Shown here: in pieces, positions 26,555 through 35,519 of the stretch
How positions within the stretch are numbered: the first letter of the stretch is position 1
Layout: every line of letters starts with the position of its first letter
NCBI GenBank assembly: GCA_020850415.1
Contig: JADZER010000054.1
Coordinates: 1 to 64,000 of the forward strand
DNA: 64,000 nucleotides
DNA from: Phycisphaerales bacterium
Lineage (GTDB): Bacteria; Planctomycetota; Phycisphaerae; Phycisphaerales; UBA1924
Direction of reading: 5' to 3'
Position numbers and translations under genes: made by a program
Notes under the pieces: model-generated
Told to the model about the DNA's origin: nothing
What the model saw: only the letters and a program-made list of their open reading frames with translations
Database searches by the model: none

Positions 26555-27346
26555 CTATGCGCCGCGCGGGGAGAGCCCGCGCGCCCACTCACCCAGGACC
26601 GTCAGGACCCGCAGCGACTCTTCGCCCGCCGCGTTGGCGATCACCTGCAGCGCCATCGCGGTCGCGAGCAGGCCGACCACGATCTTCACCGCGAACCCCA
26701 CGCTCATCGCGTCGATCTGGGGCATGGTCTTCATCACGAACCCCATCGCGACCAGCACGAGGAACACGACCGCCATCGCCGGCCCGCTCACCCGCAGCGC
26801 CATCTCGAAGCCCGCGCTCGCCAGGCCGAGGTAGTCCTCCAGCGGGACCGACGAGGCCGCCATCCCGCCCAGCGGCACGCGCTCGAAGGTCGTGAGGAGC
26901 GCCGCGTAGGTCGCCTCCAGCCCGCCGACCGCCAGGAACACGGCGAACCCGAGGTAAAAGAGGGTCTCCCCGACCACATCGCTGTTGGTCTCGAACTCGG
27001 GGTTGTACACGGTGGCCATCGAGAGCCCCATCTGGAACCCCGTCACATGGCCGCCGAGCTGGAGGATCATGACCGGGATCGAGGCGATCACCCCGACGCA
27101 CACGCCGATGAGTGTCTCGCTCACCAGCAGCGGCGCCAGGCCGAGCAGGGTCATCGGCGTCTCGGCGTAGTGCAGCGGGATCGAGGGGTAGACCGCCGCC
27201 GCCAGCATGCACGCCAGGAGCACCCGCACCTGCGTCGGGATCGAGAGGCTGGTGAGCATCGGCGCGAACACGAACAGACCCATCATCCGCGTCACCACCA
27301 GGGCGAACGGCACGGCGTGCACGATGAGCGGCTCGATTCCCGGCAA
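26555..27346 (-). CDS. fliR: Flagellar export protein FliR
   Basis: A core membrane component of the flagellar export gate, assembling with FliP and FliQ. The 263-residue product has six predicted membrane helices, with family features such as VVTRMMGLFVFAPMLTSLSIPTQVRVLLA near the N-terminus, and MAVVFLVLVAMGFVMKTMPQIDAMSVGF near the C-terminus. Order and spacing (fliQ 13 bases upstream, flhB 9 bases downstream) are typical. Confidence 0.96.
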   Translation of the reverse strand: MPGIEPLIVHAVPFALVVTRMMGLFVFAPMLTSLSIPTQVRVLLACMLAAAVYPSIPLHYAETPMTLLGLAPLLVSETLIGVCVGVIASIPVMILQLGGHVTGFQMGLSMATVYNPEFETNSDVVGETLFYLGFAVFLAVGGLEATYAALLTTFERVPLGGMAASSVPLEDYLGLASAGFEMALRVSGPAMAVVFLVLVAMGFVMKTMPQIDAMSVGFAVKIVVGLLATAMALQVIANAAGEESLRVLTVLGEWARGLSPRGA

Positions 27347-27359
27347 CGGCGCGTCCCCC

Positions 27360-27617
27360 TCACAGCAGCGTGAACAACTCCGCGGCGAACTCGGCCAGGC
27401 GCAGCGCGATCCAGGGCAGCAGGAAGGCGGCGACCAGGATCATCGCGACGATCTTGGGCACGAAGCTCAGCGTCTGGTCCTGGATGCTGGTGACCGACTG
27501 GGCCAGGCTGACGAGCAGGCCGATCAGCACGCCGGCGAGCAGGACCGGCGCGGCGATCTTGAGCGCCGCCAGCAGCGTCTCCCGCACGAGGTACACGGCC
27601 GATTCGTCGTATGGCAT
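27360..27617 (-). CDS. fliQ: Flagellar export protein FliQ
   Basis: An 85-residue two-helix subunit of the export gate. The helices are at about 15-35 and 50-72. The SITSIQEQTLSFVPKI-like signature is present as SVTSIQDQTLSFVPKI. ATG 27617 was chosen; a GTG nine bases upstream is possible. It sits nine bases downstream of fliP. Confidence 0.96.
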   Translation of the reverse strand: MPYDESAVYLVRETLLAALKIAAPVLLAGVLIGLLVSLAQSVTSIQDQTLSFVPKIVAMILVAAFLLPWIALRLAEFAAELFTLL

Positions 27618-27626
27618 GGGCCTCAC

Positions 27627-28601
27627 CTATCGCGCCAGCGCAAGCCGCGCGCCCTCCATGGCCAGCACCCGGACGGGCTCGGCCAACGCCGAGGACACTT
27701 CCCCCAGGTCCGGCGCAAAGCTGTACAGAAGCCCCCCCACCACCAGCGACCAGCCGTCCACCAGCACGAACAGGAGCAGCTTGAACGGGAGGCTGATCAG
27801 GACCGGCGGGAGCATCATCATGCTCATGCTGATCAGCAGGCTCGCGATCACCATGTCGATCACCAGGAACGGCAGGTACACCTTGAAGCCCATCACGAAC
27901 GCGGTCTTCAGCTCGCTGAGCATGTACGCGGGGATCAGCGCCGGCGTGGAGACATCCGACCGCTGCAGCGCCGAGGGGTCGCTGATGTCCACGCCCTGGT
28001 ATTCCAGCACCATGTAGAGGCTCGACCAGTTCCCCGTCGCCTCGATCTGGTCGAACATGAAGTCCCGCATCGGCTGGCGGGCCCTCTGCCACAGGTCGTC
28101 GTAGCCTGCGATCTCGCCGCGCTGGTAGGGCGTCACCGCCTCGTCCCACACCCGCTCCAGCGTCGGGCCCATGATCATCAGGGTCATGAAGAGCGCCAGC
28201 GAGGTGAGCACCTGCGGCGGGGGGATGCTCGCCGCCCCGATCGCCTGGCGCAGCAGCGCCAGCACGATGGTGATCCGCATGAAGCAGGTCGTCATGAGCA
28301 TGATCGAGGGCGCCAGCGAGACGACCGTCAGCAGCAGCATGACGCTCATCGCGGTGGAGATCCCCGTCGGCGCCGATCCGTCGCCCGGCGTGCCGCCGGA
28401 CTCCCCGGGCAGCGCCTCCCCCACCTGGTCCATCAGCGCCAGCGGGTTGAACGCCTCGGTCGCCCGGAGCCCGGCGCTGTCCCGCCCGGCGCCCGGCGCC
28501 CCCGGCGACGGGGGCCCGTAGACCGCCTGCGCGCGCACGGGCGACGACAAGGCCCCGAGCAGCACCATCGCCGCGACGACGATCGCCCGCCAGCCGATCA
28601 T
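27627..28601 (-). CDS. fliP: Flagellar export protein FliP
   Basis: The main pore-forming subunit of the export gate. The 324-residue product has a signal peptide (about 1-24), as FliP proteins often do, then a variable Pro/Gly-rich region. The conserved core follows: SLAPSIMLMTTCFMRITIVLALLRQAIG, PPQVLTSLALFMTLMIM, and later TAFVMGFKVYLPFLVIDMVIASLLISMSMMMLPP. Its start overlaps the fliO stop codon (ATGA). Confidence 0.97.
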   Translation of the reverse strand: MIGWRAIVVAAMVLLGALSSPVRAQAVYGPPSPGAPGAGRDSAGLRATEAFNPLALMDQVGEALPGESGGTPGDGSAPTGISTAMSVMLLLTVVSLAPSIMLMTTCFMRITIVLALLRQAIGAASIPPPQVLTSLALFMTLMIMGPTLERVWDEAVTPYQRGEIAGYDDLWQRARQPMRDFMFDQIEATGNWSSLYMVLEYQGVDISDPSALQRSDVSTPALIPAYMLSELKTAFVMGFKVYLPFLVIDMVIASLLISMSMMMLPPVLISLPFKLLLFVLVDGWSLVVGGLLYSFAPDLGEVSSALAEPVRVLAMEGARLALAR

Positions 28602-29431
28602 GCCACGCCCCCCCACCCCGCCCGGCGGAGGGAATCGAGGCGCGAGTGCAGGCGGTCGGCCGGGTCGGTCCCGCCGGCGGTCACCCGCGGCGCCTGGCGA
28701 TCGGGGAGGGCCCGCGGCGCGAGCACCACCTCCGCGTCCTCGTGCGAACGCTCGAAGCCGGAGACCATCTCGCGGAACCGGTCGCTGAGCGTCCGCCCTT
28801 CGGCCTCGCCGGCGAAGAGGACCACCGAGGCGACCTCCTCGGGGTCGGTCAGCTCGCAGAGCGTCCGCATGCCGCCGGCGCGGGAGCCGGCGCTCTGGCA
28901 CACCAGCAGCACGCGCCGGTCGAGCTTGAGGAGCACGAGCGTCTGCCCCCGCCCGACCGGGTAGCGGCCCAGCACGGACAGCACGCCCGAGGGCGCCCGC
29001 CCGCCGGCCCCGATCGCGTGCATCAGGCCCCCCGGGGCGCCGCCCCACTTGCGCAGCACCGCGGCACCCGCGAAGATCAGCGCGACGATCGCCGCCAGGG
29101 CCCCCGCCGTCCGCCACCAGCCGTCCCCCGCCCGCAGCGAGGGGCCGGGGGTCGGTGGCGCCGCGCGCCCGCCGGGCCTGGGGGGAAACGCGCTGCGACC
29201 GGTGCCGCCGAGCGGGGTCGACTCGATCTCCGGCGTCTGGGTGCTCTGCGCCGGGCCCGCCCCGGGCGCGGGCGGGCCCGCAGCGCCGCTCGCGATCTCC
29301 TCCATCGCGATCGGCGCCGGCTCGGGCCCGAGCGTGCCCTCGAGCAGCCGCCCCCCGTCCTGTGCGCGCGCGGGCGCGGCGAGTATCGCCACGCCGGACA
29401 CCACCACGCTCAGAAGCAGACCCCGTCGCAT
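28598..29431 (-). CDS. fliO: Flagellar assembly protein FliO
   Basis: FliO helps assemble the FliP pore. The 277-residue product has an N-terminal signal peptide (ending ARAQ near 24), a long Pro/Gly-rich periplasmic region, a membrane helix (about 108-128), and the conserved cytosolic segment LSVLGRYPVGRGQTLVLLKLDRRVLLVC that marks FliO. It is larger than most members because of the periplasmic stretch. It lies 53 bases after fliN and overlaps fliP. Confidence 0.9.
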   Translation of the reverse strand: MRRGLLLSVVVSGVAILAAPARAQDGGRLLEGTLGPEPAPIAMEEIASGAAGPPAPGAGPAQSTQTPEIESTPLGGTGRSAFPPRPGGRAAPPTPGPSLRAGDGWWRTAGALAAIVALIFAGAAVLRKWGGAPGGLMHAIGAGGRAPSGVLSVLGRYPVGRGQTLVLLKLDRRVLLVCQSAGSRAGGMRTLCELTDPEEVASVVLFAGEAEGRTLSDRFREMVSGFERSHEDAEVVLAPRALPDRQAPRVTAGGTDPADRLHSRLDSLRRAGWGGVA

Positions 29432-29484
29432 GTCGCCTTCCTGGCTCGGCTCGGGGCGGACTCCGCCGCCCGTGGGGAACAGAC

Positions 29485-30072
29485 TCAGCCCGCGATGCGG
29501 CTGTCGGGCTCGACGATCTCGTTGATGCGGACGCAGAAGTTGTCGTTGAGCACGAGCACCTCGCCGCGGGCGATGTGGCGCTCGTTCACATAAATGTCCA
29601 CCGGGTCGCCGGCGAGCTTGTCGAGCTCGACCACGGACCCGTCGCCCAGCCGGAGCACATCGTCCACGAGCAGACGCGTCCGACCCAGCTCGATCTTCAC
29701 ATGCAGGTTCACATCGGCCAGCAGGTCGAGCTCGGCCGGCATGGGTTTGGCGACCACGGCGTCGAAGCTCGGCAGGTTCAGCGGCTTGGAGCCGGGCGGG
29801 GGCGGCGCGGGGGATGCCGGCGGCGCCGACGATGCGCCACCCCGGGCCCGGCCGCCGGACGCGGTGTTCGCATCGCTCACCGCCATGTGCACCTGGGCCA
29901 GCAGTTCCTCGGCCATCGCCGCGGCGTCGTCGGCCGAGTAGCTCGCCGGTTCGGCGGGCTTGGCGCTCGCGCCGGACGCTTCTGCCGCGGCCTGTTCGGC
30001 GGCCTCTCGTGCGGCATCGGCGAAGAAGTCGGGCTGCTCGGCGCCGGGGGTCGCTTGGGGGTCGTCGGTCAT
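29485..30072 (-). CDS. fliN: Flagellar motor switch protein FliN
   Basis: A C-ring component that controls rotation direction and helps export. The 195-residue product has a low-complexity Ala/Pro/Asp-rich N-terminal half and a C-terminal SpoA domain (about 115-190) with [62 protein letters not shown]. It lies downstream of a strong terminator, so it must have its own promoter or depend on read-through. FliM, normally next to it, is not in this cluster. Confidence 0.95.
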   Translation of the reverse strand: MTDDPQATPGAEQPDFFADAAREAAEQAAAEASGASAKPAEPASYSADDAAAMAEELLAQVHMAVSDANTASGGRARGGASSAPPASPAPPPPGSKPLNLPSFDAVVAKPMPAELDLLADVNLHVKIELGRTRLLVDDVLRLGDGSVVELDKLAGDPVDIYVNERHIARGEVLVLNDNFCVRINEIVEPDSRIAG

Positions 30073-30175
30073 CGCCTGGCACTCCGCCTGGTATCGCGCA
30101 GCCGTTGCGCACATCCTGCGCGCATCGCCCCGGCTGCACCCACCACCATCGGCCCCGACACCCGAACCCCCGCAC

Positions 30176-30200
30176 AAAAAGACCCGCCGTGGGGCGGGTC
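30176..30200 (-). terminator. Rho-independent terminator after fliL
   Basis: GACCCGCC (30181-30188) pairs perfectly with GGCGGGTC (30193-30200) over a 4-base loop. On the minus strand it is followed at once by TTTTTG. It is 50 bases past the fliL stop codon and about 105 bases before the fliN start, so it divides the flagellar cluster into two transcripts. Confidence 0.88.
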
Positions 30201-30250
30201 CTGCGCGTGGCACGCAGCAACTGCGCGATGGTTCGGGGATGGCCCGGGCC

Positions 30251-30781
30251 CTAGGCCTGCGGCGTGCCCTGGCACTTCGGGATGATGACCCGCTCGACCA
30301 GGGGCTCCTCGTCGGGGTCCACGCCGAAGACCTGCTGGATGTAGGCCGCGACCTGCCGGTGGAGGGTCTCCAGCCCGGGCTCCATCAGGTGGGAGTGGGC
30401 GGACCGGCGGATGACCAGCGCCACGCCCTCGGTGATCTCGGCCTTCCGGCGCTCGAGCTCGGCCTTGACCTGCTCCTCGTTCTTTTTCTTTACCTGCAGC
30501 ACGGCCTCGATGCTCCATGTCCACGCCTGGGTCGAGGCGTGGTTCTGGAACCGGCTGTCGACCAGCGGGATCTCGACGGTCTTCTCCTCCTCGGCCTGGT
30601 CCTGCCCCTCCAGGCTGGTCGCGTTGGCGTCGGACGCCCCGCTGCCGGAGAGCATGATGAACCCGACCGCCCCGACGGCCTCGAGCAGCATCACCACCGC
30701 CACGATCGCCAGGGTGAGCATCGGGGGCTTTTTCTTCTGCGGCTCGGCCTGCTCGGCCTGGGCCTTTGGTTCCTCAGCCAT
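30251..30781 (-). CDS. fliL: Flagellar basal body-associated protein FliL
   Basis: FliL surrounds the stator and affects motor torque. The 176-residue product has a charged N-terminus with KKKPP, one membrane helix at about 22-44, and a periplasmic domain whose start ([13 protein letters not shown]) and end ([10 protein letters not shown]) are typical of the family. It lies 36 bases after motB. A terminator follows. Confidence 0.9.
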   Translation of the reverse strand: MAEEPKAQAEQAEPQKKKPPMLTLAIVAVVMLLEAVGAVGFIMLSGSGASDANATSLEGQDQAEEEKTVEIPLVDSRFQNHASTQAWTWSIEAVLQVKKKNEEQVKAELERRKAEITEGVALVIRRSAHSHLMEPGLETLHRQVAAYIQQVFGVDPDEEPLVERVIIPKCQGTPQA

Positions 30782-30817
30782 GGTCGTTCCTCACTGCCGC
30801 CCGGGAGCGGCGATTGC

Positions 30818-31561
30818 TCAGCCGTCGCGTCCCGTGCCCGCGGCATCGGGGTTCACCTCGGCGAGGGGGGTATCGGTCATGAACACCTCGACGCGCCGGT
30901 TGCTGCCGCCGGCCCCCGCGCCCGCGTCCAGCTTGAGGGGCTGCGTCGCCCCGGCCACCCAGAGGGAGAGCGCGGTCGGGTCGACCTCGCAGTCCTTGAC
31001 CAGGAACTCGTGCACCGCCCGGGCCCGCTTGTACGACAGCTCGATCGGGTCCATCCCGCCCAGCTTGTCGTCGGCGCCCCAGGCGTGCCCGAGCACCAGG
31101 AACATCTTGTCGCTGCCGTGGATCCGGGGCGCGATCAGCTCGCGGATGATCTGCTTGTTGTCCTCGGAGAGCTCGAACTCCGCGGGCGCGAAGGGCATCG
31201 CCTTGCCGATCGTCCAGCGGCGCCCGTCGAAGAGCGTCGAGGTTGACTGGTCCTCGCCGACGGTGGTGCGGTCGTTGGTATCCGACTTGGACGGCTTGGT
31301 GTTGGTCCGCTGCTCGATCCCCTGCGCGATGATGTCCTCGAGCGAGGTCGGGTGCGCGGGGTCGAAGATCACCGAGTCCCCGCCCTCCGCCCCGAAGGCC
31401 TCCTGGATCGCGTCGATGACCTTCTGGTACTCGTCGGGCTTCTTGAGCTCGCTGAACGCCGCGAGCAGGATGAAAAAGCACAGAAGCAGCGACATGAGAT
31501 CGCCGTAGGTCACGATCCACTCGGGAACGCCGGGAGGCGGCGGCTTTGCGCGCTTGCCCAT
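30818..31561 (-). CDS. motB: Flagellar motor stator protein MotB
   Basis: The ion-channel and cell-wall-anchor stator subunit. The 247-residue product has the Pro-rich start and the membrane helix with essential Asp21 in WIVTYGDLMSLLLCFFIL. The C-terminal OmpA-like peptidoglycan-binding domain includes LVLGHAWG and LSYKRARAVHEFLV. It is 17 bases downstream of motA. Which ion it uses cannot be told reliably. Confidence 0.96.
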   Translation of the reverse strand: MGKRAKPPPPGVPEWIVTYGDLMSLLLCFFILLAAFSELKKPDEYQKVIDAIQEAFGAEGGDSVIFDPAHPTSLEDIIAQGIEQRTNTKPSKSDTNDRTTVGEDQSTSTLFDGRRWTIGKAMPFAPAEFELSEDNKQIIRELIAPRIHGSDKMFLVLGHAWGADDKLGGMDPIELSYKRARAVHEFLVKDCEVDPTALSLWVAGATQPLKLDAGAGAGGSNRRVEVFMTDTPLAEVNPDAAGTGRDG

Positions 31562-31578
31562 GCCTCACCCCCGGCCGG

Positions 31579-32358
31579 TCAGGCCGCCCCCTTCGCCTCG
31601 AACGCCGCCCGCTGCACCGGCGGCAGGTAGGTCAGCAGCTTGCTCTCGACCACCCGGGGGTTGTCCCCCGACTGGATCGCCATGACGCCCGCGGCGATGA
31701 TCGTCTTGACCAGGAGCTCCTCCGCGTCGCGGGACGCGAGCCTGTCCCCGATCGGCCCGGTCACCATGTTCGAGAGCATCGCGCCGTACAGCGTCGTGAT
31801 GAGCGCCACGGCCATGCCCGGGCCGATCGCGCTGGGGTCGTCCATGTTGCCCAGCATGAAGATCAGCCCCAGGAGCGTCCCGATCATCCCGAACGCCGGC
31901 GCGTACTTGCCCACGGTGTCCAGGACCTGCTTGCCCTGCGCGTGGCGGTCGGCGGCGGCGTCGATCTCGGTCTCCAGGATCTGCTGGATCAGCTCGGGGT
32001 CCGTCCCGTCCACCGCCATCTTCACCCCGCGGACGATGAACTCGTCCTTCATCTCCTCGACATGGTTCTCGAGCGCCAGGATCCCCTCACGCCGGGCGAT
32101 CTCGGCGAACTTCACGATGTCCCGGATCACTTCGGAGGAGTCCACGGCCTTGAAGAACAAGGCCTTCATGAACACCTTGTGGATTTTCAGCACGCGCGCC
32201 AATGGGAACGACAGGGTCACCGCGCCGATCGTTCCTCCGATCACTACCGCGATCGATGGTACATCGATCAACTGCCCGATGGTGCCGCCGCCCAGCACGA
32301 TGCCGGCCATGACGGCGCCGACCGCCACAACGAGCCCGATGATCGTGCCGATGTCCAC
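31579..32358 (-). CDS. motA: Flagellar motor stator protein MotA
   Basis: The stator channel subunit with four membrane helices, 259 residues. Family blocks include IGGTIGAVTLSFP, the charged cytoplasmic loop FAEIARREGILALE, and the third/fourth helix region APAFGMIGTLLGLIFML and GPGMAVALITTLYGAMLSNM. The GTG at 32358 is chosen because the full ribosome site AAGGAGGT ends eight bases before it; a GTG at 32367 would touch that site. Followed by motB. Confidence 0.96.
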   Translation of the reverse strand: MDIGTIIGLVVAVGAVMAGIVLGGGTIGQLIDVPSIAVVIGGTIGAVTLSFPLARVLKIHKVFMKALFFKAVDSSEVIRDIVKFAEIARREGILALENHVEEMKDEFIVRGVKMAVDGTDPELIQQILETEIDAAADRHAQGKQVLDTVGKYAPAFGMIGTLLGLIFMLGNMDDPSAIGPGMAVALITTLYGAMLSNMVTGPIGDRLASRDAEELLVKTIIAAGVMAIQSGDNPRVVESKLLTYLPPVQRAAFEAKGAA

Positions 32359-32471
32359 CCCAGACACCTCCTTGCGGGGCGCAGCGCCTGCGCCACACTC
32401 CTGCCGGAGACATCGGAGGATCCCGCCGTGGACTTGACCGTGACCCCCACGCCCCCGCCGGGCTGTAGGGG

Positions 32472-32711
32472 CTAGGACGGGCGTTCAGGCTGCACGGCCT
32501 GGGGAAGCCCGGCTCCGGCGGGCGGGAGCATGCGGTACAGCAGGCGTCGGTACTCGATCGCCCGCTCCACCACTTCACTCATGTGCTCCTGCACCACCAC
32601 ATGGTCCCCGCTGATCAGCGTGATGACCGTGTCGGGGTTCTCCTCCACGGTGCGGATCAGCTCCGCGTTCAGGATGAAAGGCTTCGCGTTGAGTCGGTGC
32701 AGTGTGATCAC
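32472..32711 (-). CDS. flbD: Flagellar protein FlbD
   Basis: A 79-residue member of the FlbD/SwrD family, small proteins encoded after flgE in many flagellar operons. The pattern MITLHRLNAKPFILNAELIRTVEENPDTVITL is characteristic. SwrD raises motor power in Bacillus. A low-similarity C-terminal extension of about 15 residues is seen. The gap upstream contains a possible sigma-28 -10 box. Confidence 0.93.
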   Translation of the reverse strand: MITLHRLNAKPFILNAELIRTVEENPDTVITLISGDHVVVQEHMSEVVERAIEYRRLLYRMLPPAGAGLPQAVQPERPS

Positions 32712-32771
32712 AGGCGGACTCCCACCCCCTCATCGGCCCCCGGGGCGCCCCGCCTTCAGGACCGCGCCGGG

Positions 32772-32779
32772 TTATCGGC
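32772..32779 (-). promoter_or_regulatory. Possible sigma-28 -10 box before flbD-motA-motB
   Basis: GCCGATAA, an exact match to the sigma-28 -10 octamer, lies on the minus strand in the 83-base gap between flgE and flbD. No TAAA-like -35 is seen at 14-16 bases, only GGTA. The -10 alone is short enough to occur by chance. Confidence 0.3.
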
Positions 32780-32794
32780 CAGCCCGCCGGGGGC

Positions 32795-34546
32795 CTACCG
32801 CACGATGACCATCAGCTGCTGGAGCAGCTCGTCGGCCGTCTGCACCACCCGGCTCGACGCCGAGTACCCCGTGCTCGACATGATCATCTTGATGAACTCC
32901 TGCCCGATGTCGACATTCGCCGACTCCAGCGAGCCCGACACGATCGACCCCGACCCGAAGGTCGTCGGGACCACCACCGCCGCCTCGCCGCTGTTGGGGC
33001 CGGCCCGGAACAGGTTCGACCCCTCCTCGATCAGCCCGTCGTTGTTCACGAACTTCGCCAGCACCACCCGGCCCAGCGTCCTGGTCAGCCCGTTGCTGAA
33101 GACGCCGGTGATCAGGCCGTCTGCGTCGATCCCGAAGTCCTCGAGCGTCCCGCTCGGGCGCCCGTCGCGGTAGGTCGAGGCGACGCTCGACGGGTCGTCC
33201 GCCAGCGCCGTGAGCTGCTCGCCGGCCTCCGCGAAGTCGACCTCGAACGACATCGGCGTCGCCGCGCCGGTCCCGGCCCGGTCGAGCGTCACCGTCACCG
33301 GGGTCGCGTCGAGCAGCAGGCCGGAGGTGTCGAAGTCCAGCGTCCCCGTCGCCAGGCGCAGGTCCAGGTCCGAGTCCTCGGCCGACTCGAGGAAGTACCG
33401 CCAGGTCGTGCCCGTGTCCTGCTTGGTCTCGAGCGCGAAGGTGATGTCCACCGCCACCTCCTGGCCCAGGGAGTCGTACACGATGAAGGTCGTCCGCACG
33501 CTCTCGCCGCTGGCGTCCTGCGCCTTGGCCGACACGAACGGCAGCCGGTCGACCGACCCGTCCGCGTTGAGCAGGCGGATCGCGCTGCTGGGCACCTCCA
33601 GGTCGTTCTTCTCCCCGATGTTCCCGAAGATCGCGACGGCCCCCTCCAGCGCGATCGGCGTGGCGCCCGGCGTCCGCCCGTCGGGGTTGGCCCCGCCGGT
33701 CTGGTGCAGCCCGAGCGCCTCGTTCAGGAACGCCACGAGGTCCTCGACCGTCGTGTCGGCCGCGATGGTCAGCTCGGCCACCGGGAGCTGCGCCCCGCCC
33801 TTGCGGGCCCCGTTGATCTGCAGCACCTGCCCGGGCGCGAACAGCGCCGAGCCCGGCGCCTCGGGGTCCTCCACCTCCATCAGCAGGCTGTCGGACTCGA
33901 TCATGTTGCTCCCGGCGGGCTGGTTCGTCCCGTCGCTGAGGATGTTGAACCCCTCCAGCTCCGTCGCCCGCAGCGAGATGAACGACCCCCCGCCCGGGAG
34001 CGACCCCGCGGCGTTGAGGTTGCCGACCACGCGCACATACTCGGAGGCCTCGGCCACCGCCCTCGCCCCCAGCGGGATCGACAGCTCGCTGAGGACCCCG
34101 TCCACCAGCGAGTACTCGTCGTCCACGGTGTACCCCATCACCAGGTCGCCGTCGATCGTGACGAGGCTGCCGTTGGCGTCCTGCCGGAACGCCCCCGCCC
34201 GCGTGTACATCTGGTCCTCGCCCCGGCGGACGACGAAGAAGCCGTCGCCCTCGATGGCCAGGTCCCGCGCGTCGCCCGTCGGCTGGAACGACCCCTGCGT
34301 GAAGTCGTGCTGCACGCCGCCGATGTTCACGCCCAGCCCGATCTGGTAGGGGTTGGTCCCGCCCGTGAAGTCGCCCGGCTGGCTGCCGATGTGGATCGTC
34401 CGCTGCATCGCGGTGCTGAAGAGCATCCGCGAGCTCTTGAACGCGGTCGTGTTCGCGTTGGCGATGTTGTTGCCGATCACCTCCAGGTGGCGCGAGTTCG
34501 CGTTCAGCCCCGTCAGCCCGGTCAGCAGCGCCGTGGTCGATCCCAT
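32795..34546 (-). CDS. flgE: Flagellar hook protein FlgE
   Basis: The 583-residue hook protein. The N-terminal rod-type motif NSRHLEVIGNNIANANTTAFKSSR is present, then ALEGDGFF-like AIEGDGFFVVRRGEDQMYTRAGAFR. The middle is variable. The C-terminus ends with SLESANVDIGQEFIKMIMSSTGYSASSRVVQTADELLQQL. It is longer than the E. coli protein because of the middle domain, as in many other phyla. It lies downstream of the flgD unit and is followed by flbD. Confidence 0.96.
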   Translation of the reverse strand: MGSTTALLTGLTGLNANSRHLEVIGNNIANANTTAFKSSRMLFSTAMQRTIHIGSQPGDFTGGTNPYQIGLGVNIGGVQHDFTQGSFQPTGDARDLAIEGDGFFVVRRGEDQMYTRAGAFRQDANGSLVTIDGDLVMGYTVDDEYSLVDGVLSELSIPLGARAVAEASEYVRVVGNLNAAGSLPGGGSFISLRATELEGFNILSDGTNQPAGSNMIESDSLLMEVEDPEAPGSALFAPGQVLQINGARKGGAQLPVAELTIAADTTVEDLVAFLNEALGLHQTGGANPDGRTPGATPIALEGAVAIFGNIGEKNDLEVPSSAIRLLNADGSVDRLPFVSAKAQDASGESVRTTFIVYDSLGQEVAVDITFALETKQDTGTTWRYFLESAEDSDLDLRLATGTLDFDTSGLLLDATPVTVTLDRAGTGAATPMSFEVDFAEAGEQLTALADDPSSVASTYRDGRPSGTLEDFGIDADGLITGVFSNGLTRTLGRVVLAKFVNNDGLIEEGSNLFRAGPNSGEAAVVVPTTFGSGSIVSGSLESANVDIGQEFIKMIMSSTGYSASSRVVQTADELLQQLMVIVR

Positions 34547-34566
34547 CGCCCGTCTCTCCCCGGCCC

Positions 34567-35043
34567 TCAGGCCGCGTCCTTGTCCTCACCGGCCAGCATC
34601 GCGAGCACCGACGCGTCCACCGCCCCGGCGCTCGGCAGCGGCAGGACGCCGGACGCCCCGTCGTCGCCCTCGCCCAGACGCACGAACCCGTCGATCCCGG
34701 TCAGCACCCTGCCCCCGGCGAGGTCCGCCTCGCCGAGCACACGGCGCGACAGCACATCCACATCCAGCGCCACGCCGTCGAGCATGACGAGGATCCGCGT
34801 GGCCCCCTCGGCGTGCGCGCGATCCACCACGCGCCCCAGCCTCGCCAGCTGCTCCTCGCTCAGCTCCAGCCCGGCGCCGTCGGCGACCGTCACCGGCAGC
34901 CCCGTCTCCAGGCTGCCCGCACGGGCCCGCGCGAGCAGCGTCTGGAAGTCCGCGCCGTCGGCGGCGCGGACGCCCTCCGCCGCGCCGTCCGGGCGCAGAC
35001 CCGACCCGAGCACCCGCAGCAGGTCCGCCGGGGACGGGATCAT
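34567..35043 (-). CDS. Flagellar operon protein of the TIGR02530 type
   Basis: A 158-residue protein. The central stretch ELSEEQLARLGRVVDRAHAEGATRILVMLDGVALDVDVLSRRV fits the short family called flagellar operon protein (TIGR02530), found between flgD and flgE in many bacteria. The role is not well defined. Its start overlaps the flgD stop (ATGA) and flgE follows after 20 bases. Assignment rests on pattern and gene position. Confidence 0.75.
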   Translation of the reverse strand: MIPSPADLLRVLGSGLRPDGAAEGVRAADGADFQTLLARARAGSLETGLPVTVADGAGLELSEEQLARLGRVVDRAHAEGATRILVMLDGVALDVDVLSRRVLGEADLAGGRVLTGIDGFVRLGEGDDGASGVLPLPSAGAVDASVLAMLAGEDKDAA

Positions 35044-35483
35044 GCCGCGTCCCCGCCGTCCGCCTGCGCGTCATCCCCGGCCTGGTCCTCGAGCACGCGG
35101 TCGACCTTCGACATCGGCACGCGGTACCCGCCGTCGAGGTTCAGCACCACGCCCTCGTCGGTCTTGGACACCGAGTTCACCACGCCCGAGACGCGGTCGT
35201 CGGTGTCCGTGAGCCCGCTGACCAGCCGCCCGATCAGCCCCGCGCCCGACGACAGCTCGTTCTGCCCGACGAGCTCGCCCAGCCGATCGACCAGGTCCAC
35301 ATCGGACTGGATCGACCGGATGTTGGCGATCTGCTCGAGCAGCGCGTTCGTGTCGTTGGGCTTGAGCGGGTCCTGGTTGGACAGCTCCGTGAAGATGAGC
35401 TTGAAGAACTCATCCGACGAGAGCGCGCCGACGCTCGTCGCCCCGCTCTGCGTGGACGCACCGACACCCGTGACTGTGCTCAC
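35040..35483 (-). CDS. flgD: Flagellar hook assembly (capping) protein FlgD
   Basis: FlgD caps the growing hook. The 147-residue product keeps the conserved N-terminal part, FFKLIFTELSNQDPLKPNDTNALLEQIANIRSIQS, and then a region matching the pattern of short FlgD proteins. It lacks the long Ig-like and Tudor domains of the enterobacterial protein, which is common in other phyla. It follows fliK after 36 bases. Confidence 0.93.
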   Translation of the reverse strand: MSTVTGVGASTQSGATSVGALSSDEFFKLIFTELSNQDPLKPNDTNALLEQIANIRSIQSDVDLVDRLGELVGQNELSSGAGLIGRLVSGLTDTDDRVSGVVNSVSKTDEGVVLNLDGGYRVPMSKVDRVLEDQAGDDAQADGGDAA

Positions 35484-35519
35484 AGCCGGCCTCCGGCTCT
35501 CGCCACGCCGCGTGCTCCG

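Noticed and set aside
32381-32395. A TGGC-N7-CTGC sigma-54-like element upstream of motA
   Set aside because: The spacing is right, but the start point would fall inside the AAGGAGGT ribosome site, and the sequence is part of a GC palindrome that would match by chance.
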